Origin: Clostridium sp. cel8
GTDB taxonomy: Bacteria; Bacillota; Clostridia; Clostridiales; Clostridiaceae
Length of the DNA: 64,000 nt
NCBI RefSeq assembly: GCF_014050525.1
Contig: NZ_JACGAG010000002.1
Coordinates: 248,001 to 312,000 of the forward strand
Direction: 5' to 3'
Both the position numbers and the translations under genes were made by a program. Positions 1-10,332 of this stretch are shown here, one piece after another (position 1 is the stretch's first letter; every line of letters begins with the position of its first letter). The notes under the pieces were generated by a model that was not told where the DNA came from, did no database searches, and saw only the letters and a program-made list of their open reading frames with translations.

Positions 1-1216
1 CAATAGCTAATATAGTTTGAAGAACCACATTAGCTCCTTTAAGGCAATTATCAAGCGGAGTATTTTCTATTTCACAATGGCTATGTCCTCCAATGCTTGG
101 AACAAATATCATAGTTGTAGGAAGCATATCTGCAACAAATTGAGCATCATGTCCTGGACCACTATACATTCTCATATTGGAATATCCATAATGATTTGCA
201 CCTTTTTCAACTAAGTCAACTAATTCTTTATTAAAGCTTATAGTTTTACGAGACCATAATTCCCTGTAACTAACTTTACACTTTGCAAGTTCCTTAGGAA
301 TATTCTTAATAATTTCAACTACTTGCTTTATAACTTCCGGATCTTGATGTCTGGCATCTAAAGTAAATTTAACATCATCTGGTATGATAGTGTGTATATT
401 TGGTGAACAATTAATTCTACCAGTAGTATAAACTAGTTTATCATCAAGTTTATCAAGCTCTCTATGCAAATATTGTATAGCCTCACAAGCTGCTAGAAGT
501 GCATCTTTTCTCATTTTTTGAGGAACAGTTCCTGCATGACCTGCTTGTCCTATAAATTCAAATTCATAATTTACCATTCCAACAACACCTTCTACAACAC
601 CAATATCTTTCTTTTCATTTTCAAGAACAGGTCCTTGCTCAACATGTAACTCCACAAATGCCATATAATCTTTAGGATTTATCCTATTATTTTCACTTCC
701 TTTATATCCACTTGCATCTAAAGCTTCTCCAAATGTTATGCCTTCTGTGTCTTTTGACTGTAACATTTTTTCCTTATCAAATTTACCTGTAATAACACCT
801 GATGACATCATTGCAGGATCAAAACGAGCACCTTCTTCATTGGTCCAAATCATAACTGTAATTGGGTGACGGTGTGGAATTTTTTCTGTAACTATAGTTT
901 CAATTGCTTCCATTGCTGTCATTACACCTAAAATACCATCATAATTTCCACCTTGTACTACTGAATCGCAATGTGATCCCATTGCAATACGAGGAAGATT
1001 TTCTGATCCTTCAAATGTTGCATAAATATTTGCCATATCATCTAATTCAATTTGTGCTCCAAGTTTTTTCATTCTTTTACAGAATTCATCCCTTGCCTGA
1101 ATATCAGGTTTTGCTAAAGAAAGTCTTGTTATACCTCCTCTGCCAGTATCTCCAAATTTACTGAATGTAACAATCTTATCTTTCATTCTCTCCTTATCAC
1201 AACTTACATTTTTCAT
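1..1216 (-). CDS. M20-family N-carbamoyl amino acid amidohydrolase (partial, C-terminus beyond window)
   Basis: This is a zinc peptidase-like hydrolase of the HyuC/AllC/beta-ureidopropionase group, which removes the carbamoyl group from N-carbamoyl amino acids, releasing CO2 and ammonia. About 405 residues lie in the window, so only a few C-terminal residues are missing. My translation shows the family metal and substrate motifs in order: GSHCDS, GGNYDGILG, TNEEGARF, ELHVEQGP and a late GPGHDAQ. The ATG at 1216 follows AAAGGGTG. It is the last visible gene of a minus-strand run with an aminotransferase (15-bp gap) and an iron alcohol dehydrogenase. That context favours N-carbamoyl-beta-alanine as substrate over allantoate. 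The family call is firm; the substrate is inferred. Confidence 0.88.
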   Translation of the reverse strand, partial: MKNVSCDKERMKDKIVTFSKFGDTGRGGITRLSLAKPDIQARDEFCKRMKKLGAQIELDDMANIYATFEGSENLPRIAMGSHCDSVVQGGNYDGILGVMTAMEAIETIVTEKIPHRHPITVMIWTNEEGARFDPAMMSSGVITGKFDKEKMLQSKDTEGITFGEALDASGYKGSENNRINPKDYMAFVELHVEQGPVLENEKKDIGVVEGVVGMVNYEFEFIGQAGHAGTVPQKMRKDALLAACEAIQYLHRELDKLDDKLVYTTGRINCSPNIHTIIPDDVKFTLDARHQDPEVIKQVVEIIKNIPKELAKCKVSYRELWSRKTISFNKELVDLVEKGANHYGYSNMRMYSGPGHDAQFVADMLPTTMIFVPSIGGHSHCEIENTPLDNCLKGANVVLQTILAI

Positions 1217-1231
1217 TTTAATACACCCTTT

Positions 1232-2599
1232 CTATTTTTTTAATTTTTCTACATATTCATCAATTGAATACATTACCTCATCTAAAATATTCATAGCTTC
1301 TTCTAGTTCTTCTTTAGTTATAATAAGTGGCGGAGCTACCATAATACAACTTTCATGTGAATAAGTTGAAAATCCTTTTTTTCTTAGCATAGCTATAATT
1401 TTAGGCATCACCCCATTTGGATCTTTTCCATAAGGTACAAGTGGTTCTTTAGTTTTTCTGTCCTTAACTAGTTCTATTGCTGAAAATAATCCTATATATC
1501 TAACATCTCCTATACTAGAATGCTTTTCTTTTATTTTCTCTAAATACTGCCCTAATACAATTCCCATATTTTTAGAATTTTCTATTAAATTTTCTTCTTC
1601 ATATACTTCTAAAGTTGCACACCCTGCAGCACAGGCAAGTGGATGTGCATTATAGGTAAGTCCACACATAAGTACATTATTATCAAAATATTCTGCTATT
1701 TTTTTATCTACTAAAACACCCCCAAGAGGAACATAACCGCAAGTAATCCCCTTTGCAAATGTAATTATATCTGGTTTTACATTCCAATTATCACATGCAA
1801 ACCATTCTCCTGTTCTTCCCCATCCTGCCATAACTTCATCACATACCATAACTATTCCAAATTCATCACATAATTTTCTTATTCCCTGAAGATATCCTTT
1901 AGGTGGAATAATAACACCATTACTTCCTGTTATAGTTTCAATAACAATAGCTGCGATGCTATCTGTGCCTTCATATATTAATTGTTCTCTTAATTTCCCA
2001 AGGTAAAATTCAGAAGCTTTTTCCTCACTTTCAAATTTTATATTTTCCCTATAAACATAGGGATCGAAAAATTTCACAAATCCTGGTATACCAGGTTCAC
2101 AAGTATATCTTCTTGGTTCTCCACTTAGATTTGCTGCTCCAAAACTTGCCCCATGATAAGATCTATATCTGGAAAATATTTTAAATCTTCCTGTATACAT
2201 CTTTGCTATTTTTATAGCATTTTCATTTGCATCTGCCCCTCCTAATGTAAAAAATACCTTCCCCATGTTATCTGGAGCTTTTTCTATTACTTTAGCAGCT
2301 AATTTTGCTCTTACATCAACTGCATATGCAGGTCCCATAAATGGCATCTTTTCAGCTTGAGTTTTAATTGCATCTATTACCTTTTTATTTCCATGACCTA
2401 TATTTGCATTTACAAGTTGAGAAGACATGTCCATATATCTATTTCCGTTGCTGTCCCAAAAATAAATTCCCTCGGCTTTTGTAATAACAAGTGGATCAAG
2501 TGTTTTTTGTGCACTCCATGAATGCATATTATATTTTTTATCATATTTTTTTATATTTTCTACACCCATTTCCAATTCTTTGTTTTGCACCGTATCCAT
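1232..2599 (-). CDS. class III PLP aminotransferase, probable beta-alanine (omega-amino acid) transaminase
   Basis: The 455-residue protein has the normal length for fold-type I class III aminotransferases, cytosolic PLP enzymes acting on omega-amino groups such as beta-alanine, taurine or GABA. The PLP-binding lysine sits in ITFAKGITCGYVPLGG, preceded by the cofactor aspartate in VMVCDEVMAGWGRTG. The glycine-rich GGADANENAIK segment near residue 120 is also typical. The ATG follows AAGGAGG. It lies 30 bp after the alcohol dehydrogenase gene and 15 bp before the amidohydrolase, so the three are probably co-transcribed. With those partners the likely reaction is beta-alanine to malonate semialdehyde. 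Taurine to sulfoacetaldehyde is the main alternative. Confidence 0.88.
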   Translation of the reverse strand: MDTVQNKELEMGVENIKKYDKKYNMHSWSAQKTLDPLVITKAEGIYFWDSNGNRYMDMSSQLVNANIGHGNKKVIDAIKTQAEKMPFMGPAYAVDVRAKLAAKVIEKAPDNMGKVFFTLGGADANENAIKIAKMYTGRFKIFSRYRSYHGASFGAANLSGEPRRYTCEPGIPGFVKFFDPYVYRENIKFESEEKASEFYLGKLREQLIYEGTDSIAAIVIETITGSNGVIIPPKGYLQGIRKLCDEFGIVMVCDEVMAGWGRTGEWFACDNWNVKPDIITFAKGITCGYVPLGGVLVDKKIAEYFDNNVLMCGLTYNAHPLACAAGCATLEVYEEENLIENSKNMGIVLGQYLEKIKEKHSSIGDVRYIGLFSAIELVKDRKTKEPLVPYGKDPNGVMPKIIAMLRKKGFSTYSHESCIMVAPPLIITKEELEEAMNILDEVMYSIDEYVEKLKK

Positions 2600-2629
2600 T
2601 ATTATCCTCCTTAAAACATAAGTAAAATT

Positions 2630-3778
2630 TTAGTATATATTTTTATATATTTCTACAATATTTTCTATTGTAGGTATTCTTGGATTAAGTGAAGTTGTTC
2701 TACTTTTCATTGCATCTTGTGCCATATTTATAAAAGTATTTTTATCCACTCCAAGGTCTTTTAATCTAGTAGGAAGTCCAGTTTCTAAAAATATATTTTT
2801 CACAACATCTATAGCCAAATAACTAGCTTCTCGCACAGACTTGCCAGATACAACTTCACCCATAGCCATTGCCATAGTTCTAAACTTTTCTGCACATGCT
2901 GCCCTATTGAATTTCATAACTTCCGGAAGCAATAGTGCATTTGCAAGCCCATGTGGAATACCATAATAGGCTCCAAGAGGTCTAGACATGGAATGAACAA
3001 GTGCAGTAGATGAATTACTAAAAGCAAGTCCAGCATACATTTGTCCAATCATCATATTTTTTCTTACAGCTATATCATCTCCTTTTAACACTGCCTTAGG
3101 AAGATTACTACTTATCATTTTTATAGCTTTTATAGCATATACATCTGACATAGGCTGAGATGCCTTAGATATATATGCTTCTATAGCATGCGTAAATGCA
3201 TCCATTCCAGTTGCAGCTGTAACCTTTGGCGGCATTGTCAAAGTTAATTCTGGATCAACAATTGCAACTTTTGGAATAAGTAAATCACTTGAAATTAACA
3301 TTTTAATTTTTCTTTTTTTATCTGTTATTATTGAAAACTTACTTACTTCACTACCTGTGCCTGCTGTAGTCGGAACAGCTATTATAGGCAATATATCTTT
3401 TTGTGGATGTTTACTTTCATATTCAACAATATCCCCACCATTTGTAACTACCATACTTATGGCTTTAGATGCATCTAATACACTTCCACCTCCAATTGCT
3501 ATTACCGAATCTATATTATTTTCTTTTGCAATCTTTACTCCAAATCTTATTGTATCTGCATCTGGATCAGATTCTATTTTATCAAAAACTACATAATCCA
3601 ATTTTTTTTCTTTCAAGCTATATATTATTTTATCTAAAGCTCCTGACTTTTTAGATGAGCTTTTTCCTGTAATCACCATAATTTTTTTGCCAAATTTTTC
3701 AGTTGCTCTTCCAATCACACTTAATGAACCTTCTCCATAAATTATATTTCTAGGACTTTGAAATATAGAATACTGCAA
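2630..3778 (-). CDS. iron-containing alcohol dehydrogenase, probable malonate semialdehyde reductase
   Basis: This is a group III iron-dependent alcohol dehydrogenase of about 380 residues. It has the NAD-binding GGGSVLDASKA segment, the GTGSEVSKF loop, and metal-ligand positions in GMDAFTHAIEAY, LVHSMSRPLGAYYGIPHG. The start is uncertain: GGAGG overlaps the upstream ATG at 3793 and lies too close to an ATG at 3784, so a TTG at 3778 has the best spacing. It is the first gene of the run dehydrogenase, aminotransferase, carbamoylase, downstream of the PucR-type regulator. Reduction of the semialdehyde made by the aminotransferase (to 3-hydroxypropionate) is the role I infer. The family is certain; the substrate is not. 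Confidence 0.87.
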   Translation of the reverse strand: MQYSIFQSPRNIIYGEGSLSVIGRATEKFGKKIMVITGKSSSKKSGALDKIIYSLKEKKLDYVVFDKIESDPDADTIRFGVKIAKENNIDSVIAIGGGSVLDASKAISMVVTNGGDIVEYESKHPQKDILPIIAVPTTAGTGSEVSKFSIITDKKRKIKMLISSDLLIPKVAIVDPELTLTMPPKVTAATGMDAFTHAIEAYISKASQPMSDVYAIKAIKMISSNLPKAVLKGDDIAVRKNMMIGQMYAGLAFSNSSTALVHSMSRPLGAYYGIPHGLANALLLPEVMKFNRAACAEKFRTMAMAMGEVVSGKSVREASYLAIDVVKNIFLETGLPTRLKDLGVDKNTFINMAQDAMKSRTTSLNPRIPTIENIVEIYKNIY

Positions 3779-3913
3779 AATCATCACCTCCATTTAAATT
3801 GAATTTTGGACTATATTATATATATTTATCAATTATGCCATTAATTAATTAATAAATCATCAATTAACATATATACAATTTATCATATTATCAAGAAAAA
3901 TAATATATCCACA

Positions 3914-3945
3914 GTGTACAAATTTTCATTTGTATTTTTGTACAC
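3914..3945. promoter_or_regulatory. 32-bp inverted repeat, candidate PucR-type operator
   Basis: Two perfect 9-bp arms, GTGTACAAA and TTTGTACAC, are separated by 14 bp that contain another TTTGTA half-site. The element lies between the end of the PucR-type gene and the dehydrogenase gene, about 120 bp upstream of the latter. Binding by the neighbouring regulator is inferred from position and symmetry. Confidence 0.5.
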
Positions 3946-3967
3946 CATAATTTAATATGACCCGAAA

Positions 3968-5209
3968 CTATATCTTAATCAAATTTAAAAAAATTCCAAT
4001 TTGCATACATAACTTAATATTAAATACCACTTCTTCATCTTTTAAATCGCATTGTAATATATCTTCTATCCTCTTGACTCTGTATTTCATCGTATTTCTA
4101 TGGATATATAATTCTTCTGATGCCTTTCCTAAATTTCTATTATTTTTCAAATATACATGGAGAGTTTTTATCAAACATGATGAATTTTTCTTGTCATATT
4201 CTTTTAACTTCAATAAATTTTCATTAAATAGATTTTTCATTTCATCGTATCTATCCATTTCAAAAAATAGCCTAAATACTCCCAGATCACTATAACTTAC
4301 AATGACATTATTTCTATTTAATCTTTTTAATATCTCTAAAGTCTTTTTTCCCTGTGAAATTGCAGATTTAAAGTCTTTTAAATCACTACATATTCCTCCT
4401 ATGCCTATGCTAACTGTAATTGGACTTAACCTTTTATTTATTTCCATCTTTATGTCATTTGCAATATTAAATATTTCTTTTTTAACTGAATCATTCATTT
4501 TTTTATTATTTTTACCTAAAGAAATCATAATAAAAAAACTATCACTTTGGACAGCACAAAAGTATTTTTTGTTGTTCTTATGCATTATTTCATCAATGAT
4601 AGCTTGAATATAATTTTTTATATCTAAAATAACATCTTCATTATATAATTCATTGTTCTTTATATATGAGCTAAAATCATCTATATCCACTACAATTGCA
4701 CAATAATATCGATTTATACTGTATCCATATAAAATCGCCCTGTTTAAAATTTCATCAGTAATATCTATATCCTCAAAAATTATTTCTTTCATAAAATTAT
4801 TCACAGATTCTTTTTGAGAATTTTTAATCAAAATGCTTTTACAAATAATTTGGGTTACATCTATTAGTCTAACTTCAAATGGAAGCTCAAATACAGGAAA
4901 ATCAACTTTATTTGCAAAGTCTATAATTTCTTTAGGTGTTGATTTAATATATGGTCCAACATTTATAACAAGTCCAGATAACTTTTTCAAATTTATTTCT
5001 TTAATAAACTTAAGCATTAATGAAGTATTATTACCTATTACAACTCCCGTTATAAATAGAAGCTCTCCTCCTCTTACATAATTTACTGCATTGGGTATTT
5101 CAGTAACATGAACCCAACTAATAACTTTATCCAACCCACCAGCACCTGCCACTACTTTCATTTTCTCAAGTCCTGGCAAATTCAACATATTTCTACAAGT
5201 TATGAACAT
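3968..5209 (-). CDS. PucR-family transcriptional regulator
   Basis: The protein has the three-part layout of PucR-type regulators. An N-terminal PucR domain begins at CRNMLNLPGLEKMKVVAG, a GGDEF-like middle domain covers roughly residues 130-290, and a C-terminal helix-turn-helix includes LGKASEELYIHRNTMKYRVKRI. Members activate purine or pyrimidine catabolic genes in response to pathway intermediates. I prefer the ATG at 5209, with AGGTGG five to six bases upstream, to the GTG at 5218; it also matches the usual short N-terminus. The gene lies directly upstream of, and on the same strand as, the dehydrogenase-aminotransferase-amidohydrolase run, which it probably controls through the inverted repeat at 3914. 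Confidence 0.9.
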   Translation of the reverse strand: MFITCRNMLNLPGLEKMKVVAGAGGLDKVISWVHVTEIPNAVNYVRGGELLFITGVVIGNNTSLMLKFIKEINLKKLSGLVINVGPYIKSTPKEIIDFANKVDFPVFELPFEVRLIDVTQIICKSILIKNSQKESVNNFMKEIIFEDIDITDEILNRAILYGYSINRYYCAIVVDIDDFSSYIKNNELYNEDVILDIKNYIQAIIDEIMHKNNKKYFCAVQSDSFFIMISLGKNNKKMNDSVKKEIFNIANDIKMEINKRLSPITVSIGIGGICSDLKDFKSAISQGKKTLEILKRLNRNNVIVSYSDLGVFRLFFEMDRYDEMKNLFNENLLKLKEYDKKNSSCLIKTLHVYLKNNRNLGKASEELYIHRNTMKYRVKRIEDILQCDLKDEEVVFNIKLCMQIGIFLNLIKI

Positions 5210-5289
5210 ATTTTCCACCTAAACCTTTCGATAAAAATATCATTAATTGTCAATATAATAATTATTATAGTAAAATATTATTAAATATA

Positions 5290-5333
5290 CAAAAAATGCA
5301 TCATTTTATTATAATATAATAAAATGATGCATA
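5290..5333 (-). terminator. long perfect-stem terminator after the kinase-like gene
   Basis: Two perfect 18-bp arms (5296-5313 and 5315-5332) flank a single central base. On the minus strand the stem is followed by TTTTTT, fitting a Rho-independent terminator for the gene ending at 5350. It also separates that gene from pucR. Confidence 0.8.
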
Positions 5334-5349
5334 ACACAATTTCCCATAT

Positions 5350-5937
5350 CTATTTTATCCCATATTTCAAATATCTTTTTATTCTAAAACTCCAATCATC
5401 ATAAACTTCATTGTATTCTTCATAAACAACATTTAAGAATTCATCTAGAACTCCAAGTTTATTCAGTCCTTTCATCAAGTGTCTTGGATAAACACAACTC
5501 TTTGAATAGTTATTTTTAGGATCAATTACATTTAGGAAAAATTTTTCATCTAAGTACAAATCTTTACATCTTATGTCTAACCTAGTAAATTTAAGTTTTT
5601 TAAATTCTTTTAAAAGCTTTATAATGCTATGTGCTGTTTTATAGTTCAATCCATTTTTCTTAATATAGTAATCAAGCCGGGTCCCTTTAGCATAACTTCT
5701 TACAATATAATAATCGCCATGAGAATACACTTTTGGAAAATGCTTGCTTTTAGAAGTCTTCTTTAATATACTATATTCACTTGCACACACACCTTTGTCT
5801 TTAAAAATCTTGATAACTCTATTGTTTTTAAGTAAATACACCACTCCATTATGACCTACACCTAAAAATTTGCCTTTTCTTAAAAGATTCTCTGCTTCGT
5901 CAGTGAGTTCAATATAATATCCAGCATTTTTATTCAT
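5350..5937 (-). CDS. small protein-kinase-like protein
   Basis: This 195-residue protein looks like a minimal eukaryotic-type kinase fold. It has a glycine loop FLGVGHNGVVYLL near residue 25, a lysine in VIKIFKD, a possible helix-C glutamate in ASEYSILKK, a catalytic-loop-like LDIRCKDLYL near residue 120 and a metal-binding-like VIDPKNN near 138. The usual HRD is replaced by LDI, and DFG by DPK. Compared with about 260 residues for a full kinase domain, the C-lobe is very short. It may be active or a pseudokinase. It follows carB's promoter-distal region on the same strand with its own good RBS (AAGGAAGG), and its role is unknown. No transmembrane segment is seen. Confidence 0.6.
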   Translation of the reverse strand: MNKNAGYYIELTDEAENLLRKGKFLGVGHNGVVYLLKNNRVIKIFKDKGVCASEYSILKKTSKSKHFPKVYSHGDYYIVRSYAKGTRLDYYIKKNGLNYKTAHSIIKLLKEFKKLKFTRLDIRCKDLYLDEKFFLNVIDPKNNYSKSCVYPRHLMKGLNKLGVLDEFLNVVYEEYNEVYDDWSFRIKRYLKYGIK

Positions 5938-5993
5938 AAAATTTCCTTCCTTAATTGCTGTTACTATATTCTATGAAGGATGCCTAGGTTAAT

Positions 5994-8900
5994 TTACTTG
6001 TATTCTGAAAATATATCAAATTTAAAGTCTTTATAACCATTATATTTAACATAGGTCATTGCCCTAAGTGTATCAAGAGAAGTGATAACTTCTATATTTC
6101 TCTCAACTGCTTCTCTTCTTATATGAAATCCATCTCTTGAAGAATCATTCCCTTTTGTAGGAGTGTTTATAACCAAATCAACTTCTTCTTTCTTTATAAC
6201 ATCTATTATATTTGGTTTTTCCTCTTTCATTTTTCTAGTTTCTTTTACCTCTATTCCATTTTCTCTTAGAAGTTTTGCAGTTCCTCTTGTAGCTACAAAC
6301 TTAATTCCCAATTCGTTGATTTTTTTAGCTATAGGTAAAAATTCCTGTTTATCATGATCACTTATAGTTGCAAGTACAGTTTTAACTTCACTACTTGAAA
6401 ACATATTTGCAGCTATAAAGCCTTTATATAGAGCTTCCGTAAGATTTTTTCCTACTCCGAGTACTTCACCTGTAGATCGCATTTCAGGTCCAAGTGAAAC
6501 TTCAACATTTGGCAACTTCTGAGTAGAAAATACAGGAACTTTCACAGCTGAAATGCTAGGCTCTTTAAAGATTCCAGTGCCATACCCCATATCCTTTAGT
6601 TTTTCACCAAGCATAACTCTTGTTGCAATGTCAACAATAGGCACATTACTTACTTTACTTATATATGGTACAGTTCTAGATGCTCTTGGATTCACCTCTA
6701 TTACATAAAGATTATCCTTGTATTCTATAAACTGTATATTTATCATTCCCTTTATTTTTATTTCGAGAGCCAAACTTCTAGTATATTCCAGTACCTTTTT
6801 CTTAACTTTGTCACTTATATTCTCACTTGGATACATAGTTATACTATCTCCAGAATGTACACCTGCCCTTTCAAGATGTTCCATAACCCCTGGTATTAAA
6901 ACATCATAACCATCACATATTGCATCTACTTCTATTTCTCTTCCCATTAAGTACTTATCTATCAGTATTGGATTCTTTTTATCTTTATCAAATGCTTTTG
7001 AAAGATAGTATGTAAGTTCCCTTTCATCGTAAGTTATCTCCATTCCTTGACCACCAAGAACATAAGATGGCCTTACAAGCACTGGAAACCCAAGTGCTCT
7101 AGCTTCTTCAAGTCCTTGCTTTAATGTCCATACACCTTTACCTTTAGGCCTTTTTATCTGAAGTTTTTCAAGTAGTTCATCAAACTTTTCCCTGTTTTCC
7201 GCTGCATCTATTTGATCTGCAGTTGTACCTAATATAGCTATATTCTTTTCTTTTAAGAACTCAGCAAGCTTTATTGCAGTTTGACCTCCAAATTGAAGAA
7301 TTACTCCATAAGGCTTTTCTTTATCAACTACATTGAGAACTTCTTCCTTAGTTATAGGTTCAAAATACAATTTATCTGAAATATCAAAATCTGTACTTAC
7401 AGTTTCTGGATTATTGTTTATAATAATAGTTTCAATATCCAATTTTCTAAGCATCTTTACACAATGAACAGAAGCATAGTCAAATTCTATTCCCTGACCT
7501 ATTCTTATTGGTCCAGATCCTATAACAATCACCTTTTTTCTATCTGATACCTGAACTTCATCTTCTTTTTCATAAGTAGAATAATAATATGGAGAAATTG
7601 CTTCAAATTCACCTGCACAGGTATCTACCATTTTGTATGACGGTTTTATATTCCATATATTTCTAAGGTTGTATATTTCATCTGGATCTACTTTTAGCAT
7701 AGATGCTATAGCCTTATCTGAAAATCCTTTCTTCTTAAGAAGAGTAAGCCACTTTTTATCCAAATCATCTATACTGCTTTTCTTCAACTTTTCTTCCTCA
7801 TCTATAATCCATTTAAACTTGTATATGAAAAATTCATCCATTCCTGTTATGCAAGATAACATAGATACTCTATATCCTCTTCTTATCATTTCAGAAAGTG
7901 CAAATATTCTCTCATCATCTGGACACTTAATTCTGTTTTTAAGTTCTTCTAAACTTAATTTTTTAAATTTTTTATAGTCAAGTGAATATGCTCCTATTTC
8001 AAGGGATCTTATTCCCTTTAAAAATGCAGCTTCAAAGTTGCTTCCTATAGCCATAACTTCACCTGTAGCCATCATCTTTGTTCCAAGATTTCTATTTGCT
8101 CCTTGAAACTTGTCAAAAGGCCACTTTGGTATCTTAACAACAACATAGTCAAGGGATGGTTCAAAACAAGCATAAGTTTTTTTAGTAACAGCATTTTTTA
8201 TTTCATCCAATCTATATCCAAGTGCAATTTTTGCGGCAACTTTTGCAATTGGATATCCAGTTGCCTTAGAAGCAAGTGCAGAGGATCTGCTTACTCTTGG
8301 ATTTATTTCTATTACAGCATATTGAAATGAATTAGGATTTAAAGCAAGTTGTACATTACATCCTCCCTCTATTCCAACTTCATTTATTATATCTATAGAA
8401 GCAGTTCTAAGCATTTGGTATTCCTTATCTGAGAGAGTTTGACTTGGTGCCACAACTATACTATCACCTGTATGTATTCCTACTGGGTCTATATTTTCCA
8501 TATTACACACAGTTATGCAATTTCCATAGCTATCTCTCATTACCTCATATTCTATTTCCTTCCATCCTTTTATGCTCTTTTCAATTAACACCTGACCTAT
8601 TGAACTCAATTCAAGTCCAGACTCAAGTATAGTTTCAAGCTCATCCTCATTTTCCGCTATTCCACCACCAGTTCCTCCAAGTGTATAAGCCGGCCTTACT
8701 ATAACAGGATAACCTATTCTATTTGCAAATTTCTTTCCAGCATCTATATCATTTATTATTTCACTCTCAACTACAGGTTGATTTATCTTATTCATTGCAT
8801 CTCTGAATAACTCCCTATCTTCACCTGTTTTTATAGATTCTATTGATGTACCTATTATATTTACATTATACTTTTCAAGCACACCTTTTTCATATAACTC

Positions 8901-9200
8901 TACTGCAAGATTTAATGCTGTCTGTCCTCCCATTCCTGGAAGTAAGCTATCTGGTCTTTCTTTTTCTATCACTTTCTCTACAAATTCTACTGTAAGAGGT
9001 TCTATATAAACTTTGTCTGCAACTTCTCTATCCGTCATAATAGTTGCAGGATTGCTATTTATAAGTACAACTTCTATTCCCTCTTCTTTTAATGATTCAC
9101 AAGCTTGAGTCCCTGAATAGTCAAACTCCGCCGCTTGACCTATAATTATTGGTCCTGATCCTATAACTAATACTTTCTTTATATCTTTATTTAAAGGCAT
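5994..9200 (-). CDS. carB: carbamoyl-phosphate synthase large subunit
   Basis: At 1068 residues this is full length for CarB. It makes carbamoyl phosphate from bicarbonate, ATP and ammonia channelled from CarA, feeding pyrimidine and arginine synthesis. Two homologous ATP-grasp halves are visible. The first starts at [20 protein letters not shown], with [12 protein letters not shown]; the second starts near residue 555 at [20 protein letters not shown], with [14 protein letters not shown]-terminal MGS-type allosteric domain follows (about residue 930 onward), where UMP normally acts. It lies 41 bp downstream of carA and shares its PyrR-type leader. Nothing suggests damage. Confidence 0.98.
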   Translation of the reverse strand: MPLNKDIKKVLVIGSGPIIIGQAAEFDYSGTQACESLKEEGIEVVLINSNPATIMTDREVADKVYIEPLTVEFVEKVIEKERPDSLLPGMGGQTALNLAVELYEKGVLEKYNVNIIGTSIESIKTGEDRELFRDAMNKINQPVVESEIINDIDAGKKFANRIGYPVIVRPAYTLGGTGGGIAENEDELETILESGLELSSIGQVLIEKSIKGWKEIEYEVMRDSYGNCITVCNMENIDPVGIHTGDSIVVAPSQTLSDKEYQMLRTASIDIINEVGIEGGCNVQLALNPNSFQYAVIEINPRVSRSSALASKATGYPIAKVAAKIALGYRLDEIKNAVTKKTYACFEPSLDYVVVKIPKWPFDKFQGANRNLGTKMMATGEVMAIGSNFEAAFLKGIRSLEIGAYSLDYKKFKKLSLEELKNRIKCPDDERIFALSEMIRRGYRVSMLSCITGMDEFFIYKFKWIIDEEEKLKKSSIDDLDKKWLTLLKKKGFSDKAIASMLKVDPDEIYNLRNIWNIKPSYKMVDTCAGEFEAISPYYYSTYEKEDEVQVSDRKKVIVIGSGPIRIGQGIEFDYASVHCVKMLRKLDIETIIINNNPETVSTDFDISDKLYFEPITKEEVLNVVDKEKPYGVILQFGGQTAIKLAEFLKEKNIAILGTTADQIDAAENREKFDELLEKLQIKRPKGKGVWTLKQGLEEARALGFPVLVRPSYVLGGQGMEITYDERELTYYLSKAFDKDKKNPILIDKYLMGREIEVDAICDGYDVLIPGVMEHLERAGVHSGDSITMYPSENISDKVKKKVLEYTRSLALEIKIKGMINIQFIEYKDNLYVIEVNPRASRTVPYISKVSNVPIVDIATRVMLGEKLKDMGYGTGIFKEPSISAVKVPVFSTQKLPNVEVSLGPEMRSTGEVLGVGKNLTEALYKGFIAANMFSSSEVKTVLATISDHDKQEFLPIAKKINELGIKFVATRGTAKLLRENGIEVKETRKMKEEKPNIIDVIKKEEVDLVINTPTKGNDSSRDGFHIRREAVERNIEVITSLDTLRAMTYVKYNGYKDFKFDIFSEYK

Positions 9201-9241
9201 AATCTTGTTCTCCCTTCAATTTGTATTTATAAACTTTTTAC

Positions 9242-10291
9242 TTAAAGTGCGTATTTTGCAAATTCATCAAATATATAATTATTATCTTCAGGTCCAGGTG
9301 AGCCTTCTGGATGAAATTGTATTGAGTATATTGGTAAATTCTTATGCTTCATACCTTCCACAGAGCCATCATTTAAGCTAATATGAGTTACCTCCATGTC
9401 CTCTGGAAGTCTATTTACATAATATCCATGATTTTGAGATGTTATAAAAACTCTATTGTTTTTTAAATTCTTCACAGGATGATTACATCCCCTATGTCCA
9501 AATTTCAATTTTGCAGTAGTTCCCCCAAAGGCTAGTGCTAAAAGTTGATGTCCAAGACATATTCCAACTGTTGTTTTTTTTAATGCAAGCTCTTTTATAT
9601 TTTGAATTTCATTTTTTAAATCAGATGGATCTCCAGGTCCATTTGAGATAAATATTAAATCAGGATTAACTTTAAGAACATCTAGAGCACTTGTAGTTGC
9701 AGGAAATACCGTAATTTTAAATCCTCTTCTCGTAAAATTTTCTAGTATGCTAGTTTTTACACCAAAATCCATAACTGCAATATGCTTTCCCTTTCCATCT
9801 ATGCAATATGGTTTCTTTGTTGTAACCTGGCAAACTGCATCTACATTTGAAAAAGAGTTAAGCTCATCTTTTACCATATTAAAATTCAAATCTTTGACAG
9901 TTATAATTCCCTTCATAGTACCTTTATTTCTAAGTAATTTTGTAAGACTTCTTGTATCAATTCCTGAAATTCCTATAATCTTTTTTAACCTTAAATAATC
10001 TTCAAGTTCTAATTCAGATCTAAAATTACTAGATATATTTGAATTTTCTCTCACTATAAATCCTTTTACTTTAGGTGATGATGATTCCATATCATTTAAA
10101 TTTATACCATAATTTCCTATAAGTGGATAAGTCATAGTTACAATCTGTCCATAATAAGATGGATCTGTAAGTATTTCTTCATAGCCAGTCATTCCTGTAT
10201 TAAAAACTACTTCTCCTACACTATCATTTAAGTATCCAAACGCTTCTCCTTCAAAAATACTTCCATCTTCCAATATCAGTTTAGCTTTCAT
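9242..10291 (-). CDS. carA: carbamoyl-phosphate synthase small (glutaminase) subunit
   Basis: The 349-residue glutamine amidotransferase subunit has an N-terminal CPSase domain (LILEDGSIFEGEAFG, then FNTGMTGYEEILTDPSY) and a C-terminal class I glutaminase. The nucleophile cysteine is in GICLGHQLLALAFGG, and the His-Glu pair is in QFHPEGSPGPEDN. It hydrolyses glutamine and passes ammonia to CarB. The ATG follows CAGGAGG. It is the first gene of the carAB pair, and its leader carries a PyrR recognition motif and a terminator, so uridine nucleotides should repress it by attenuation. Confidence 0.98.
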   Translation of the reverse strand: MKAKLILEDGSIFEGEAFGYLNDSVGEVVFNTGMTGYEEILTDPSYYGQIVTMTYPLIGNYGINLNDMESSSPKVKGFIVRENSNISSNFRSELELEDYLRLKKIIGISGIDTRSLTKLLRNKGTMKGIITVKDLNFNMVKDELNSFSNVDAVCQVTTKKPYCIDGKGKHIAVMDFGVKTSILENFTRRGFKITVFPATTSALDVLKVNPDLIFISNGPGDPSDLKNEIQNIKELALKKTTVGICLGHQLLALAFGGTTAKLKFGHRGCNHPVKNLKNNRVFITSQNHGYYVNRLPEDMEVTHISLNDGSVEGMKHKNLPIYSIQFHPEGSPGPEDNNYIFDEFAKYAL

Positions 10292-10332
10292 AATATACCT
10301 CCTGTATTTTTACAGTAAAAATACACCTAATT

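Noticed and set aside
904-1164. Plus-strand 86-residue frame at the left edge
   Set aside because: It is antisense to the amidohydrolase coding region, which has conserved catalytic motifs, and has no ribosome binding site.
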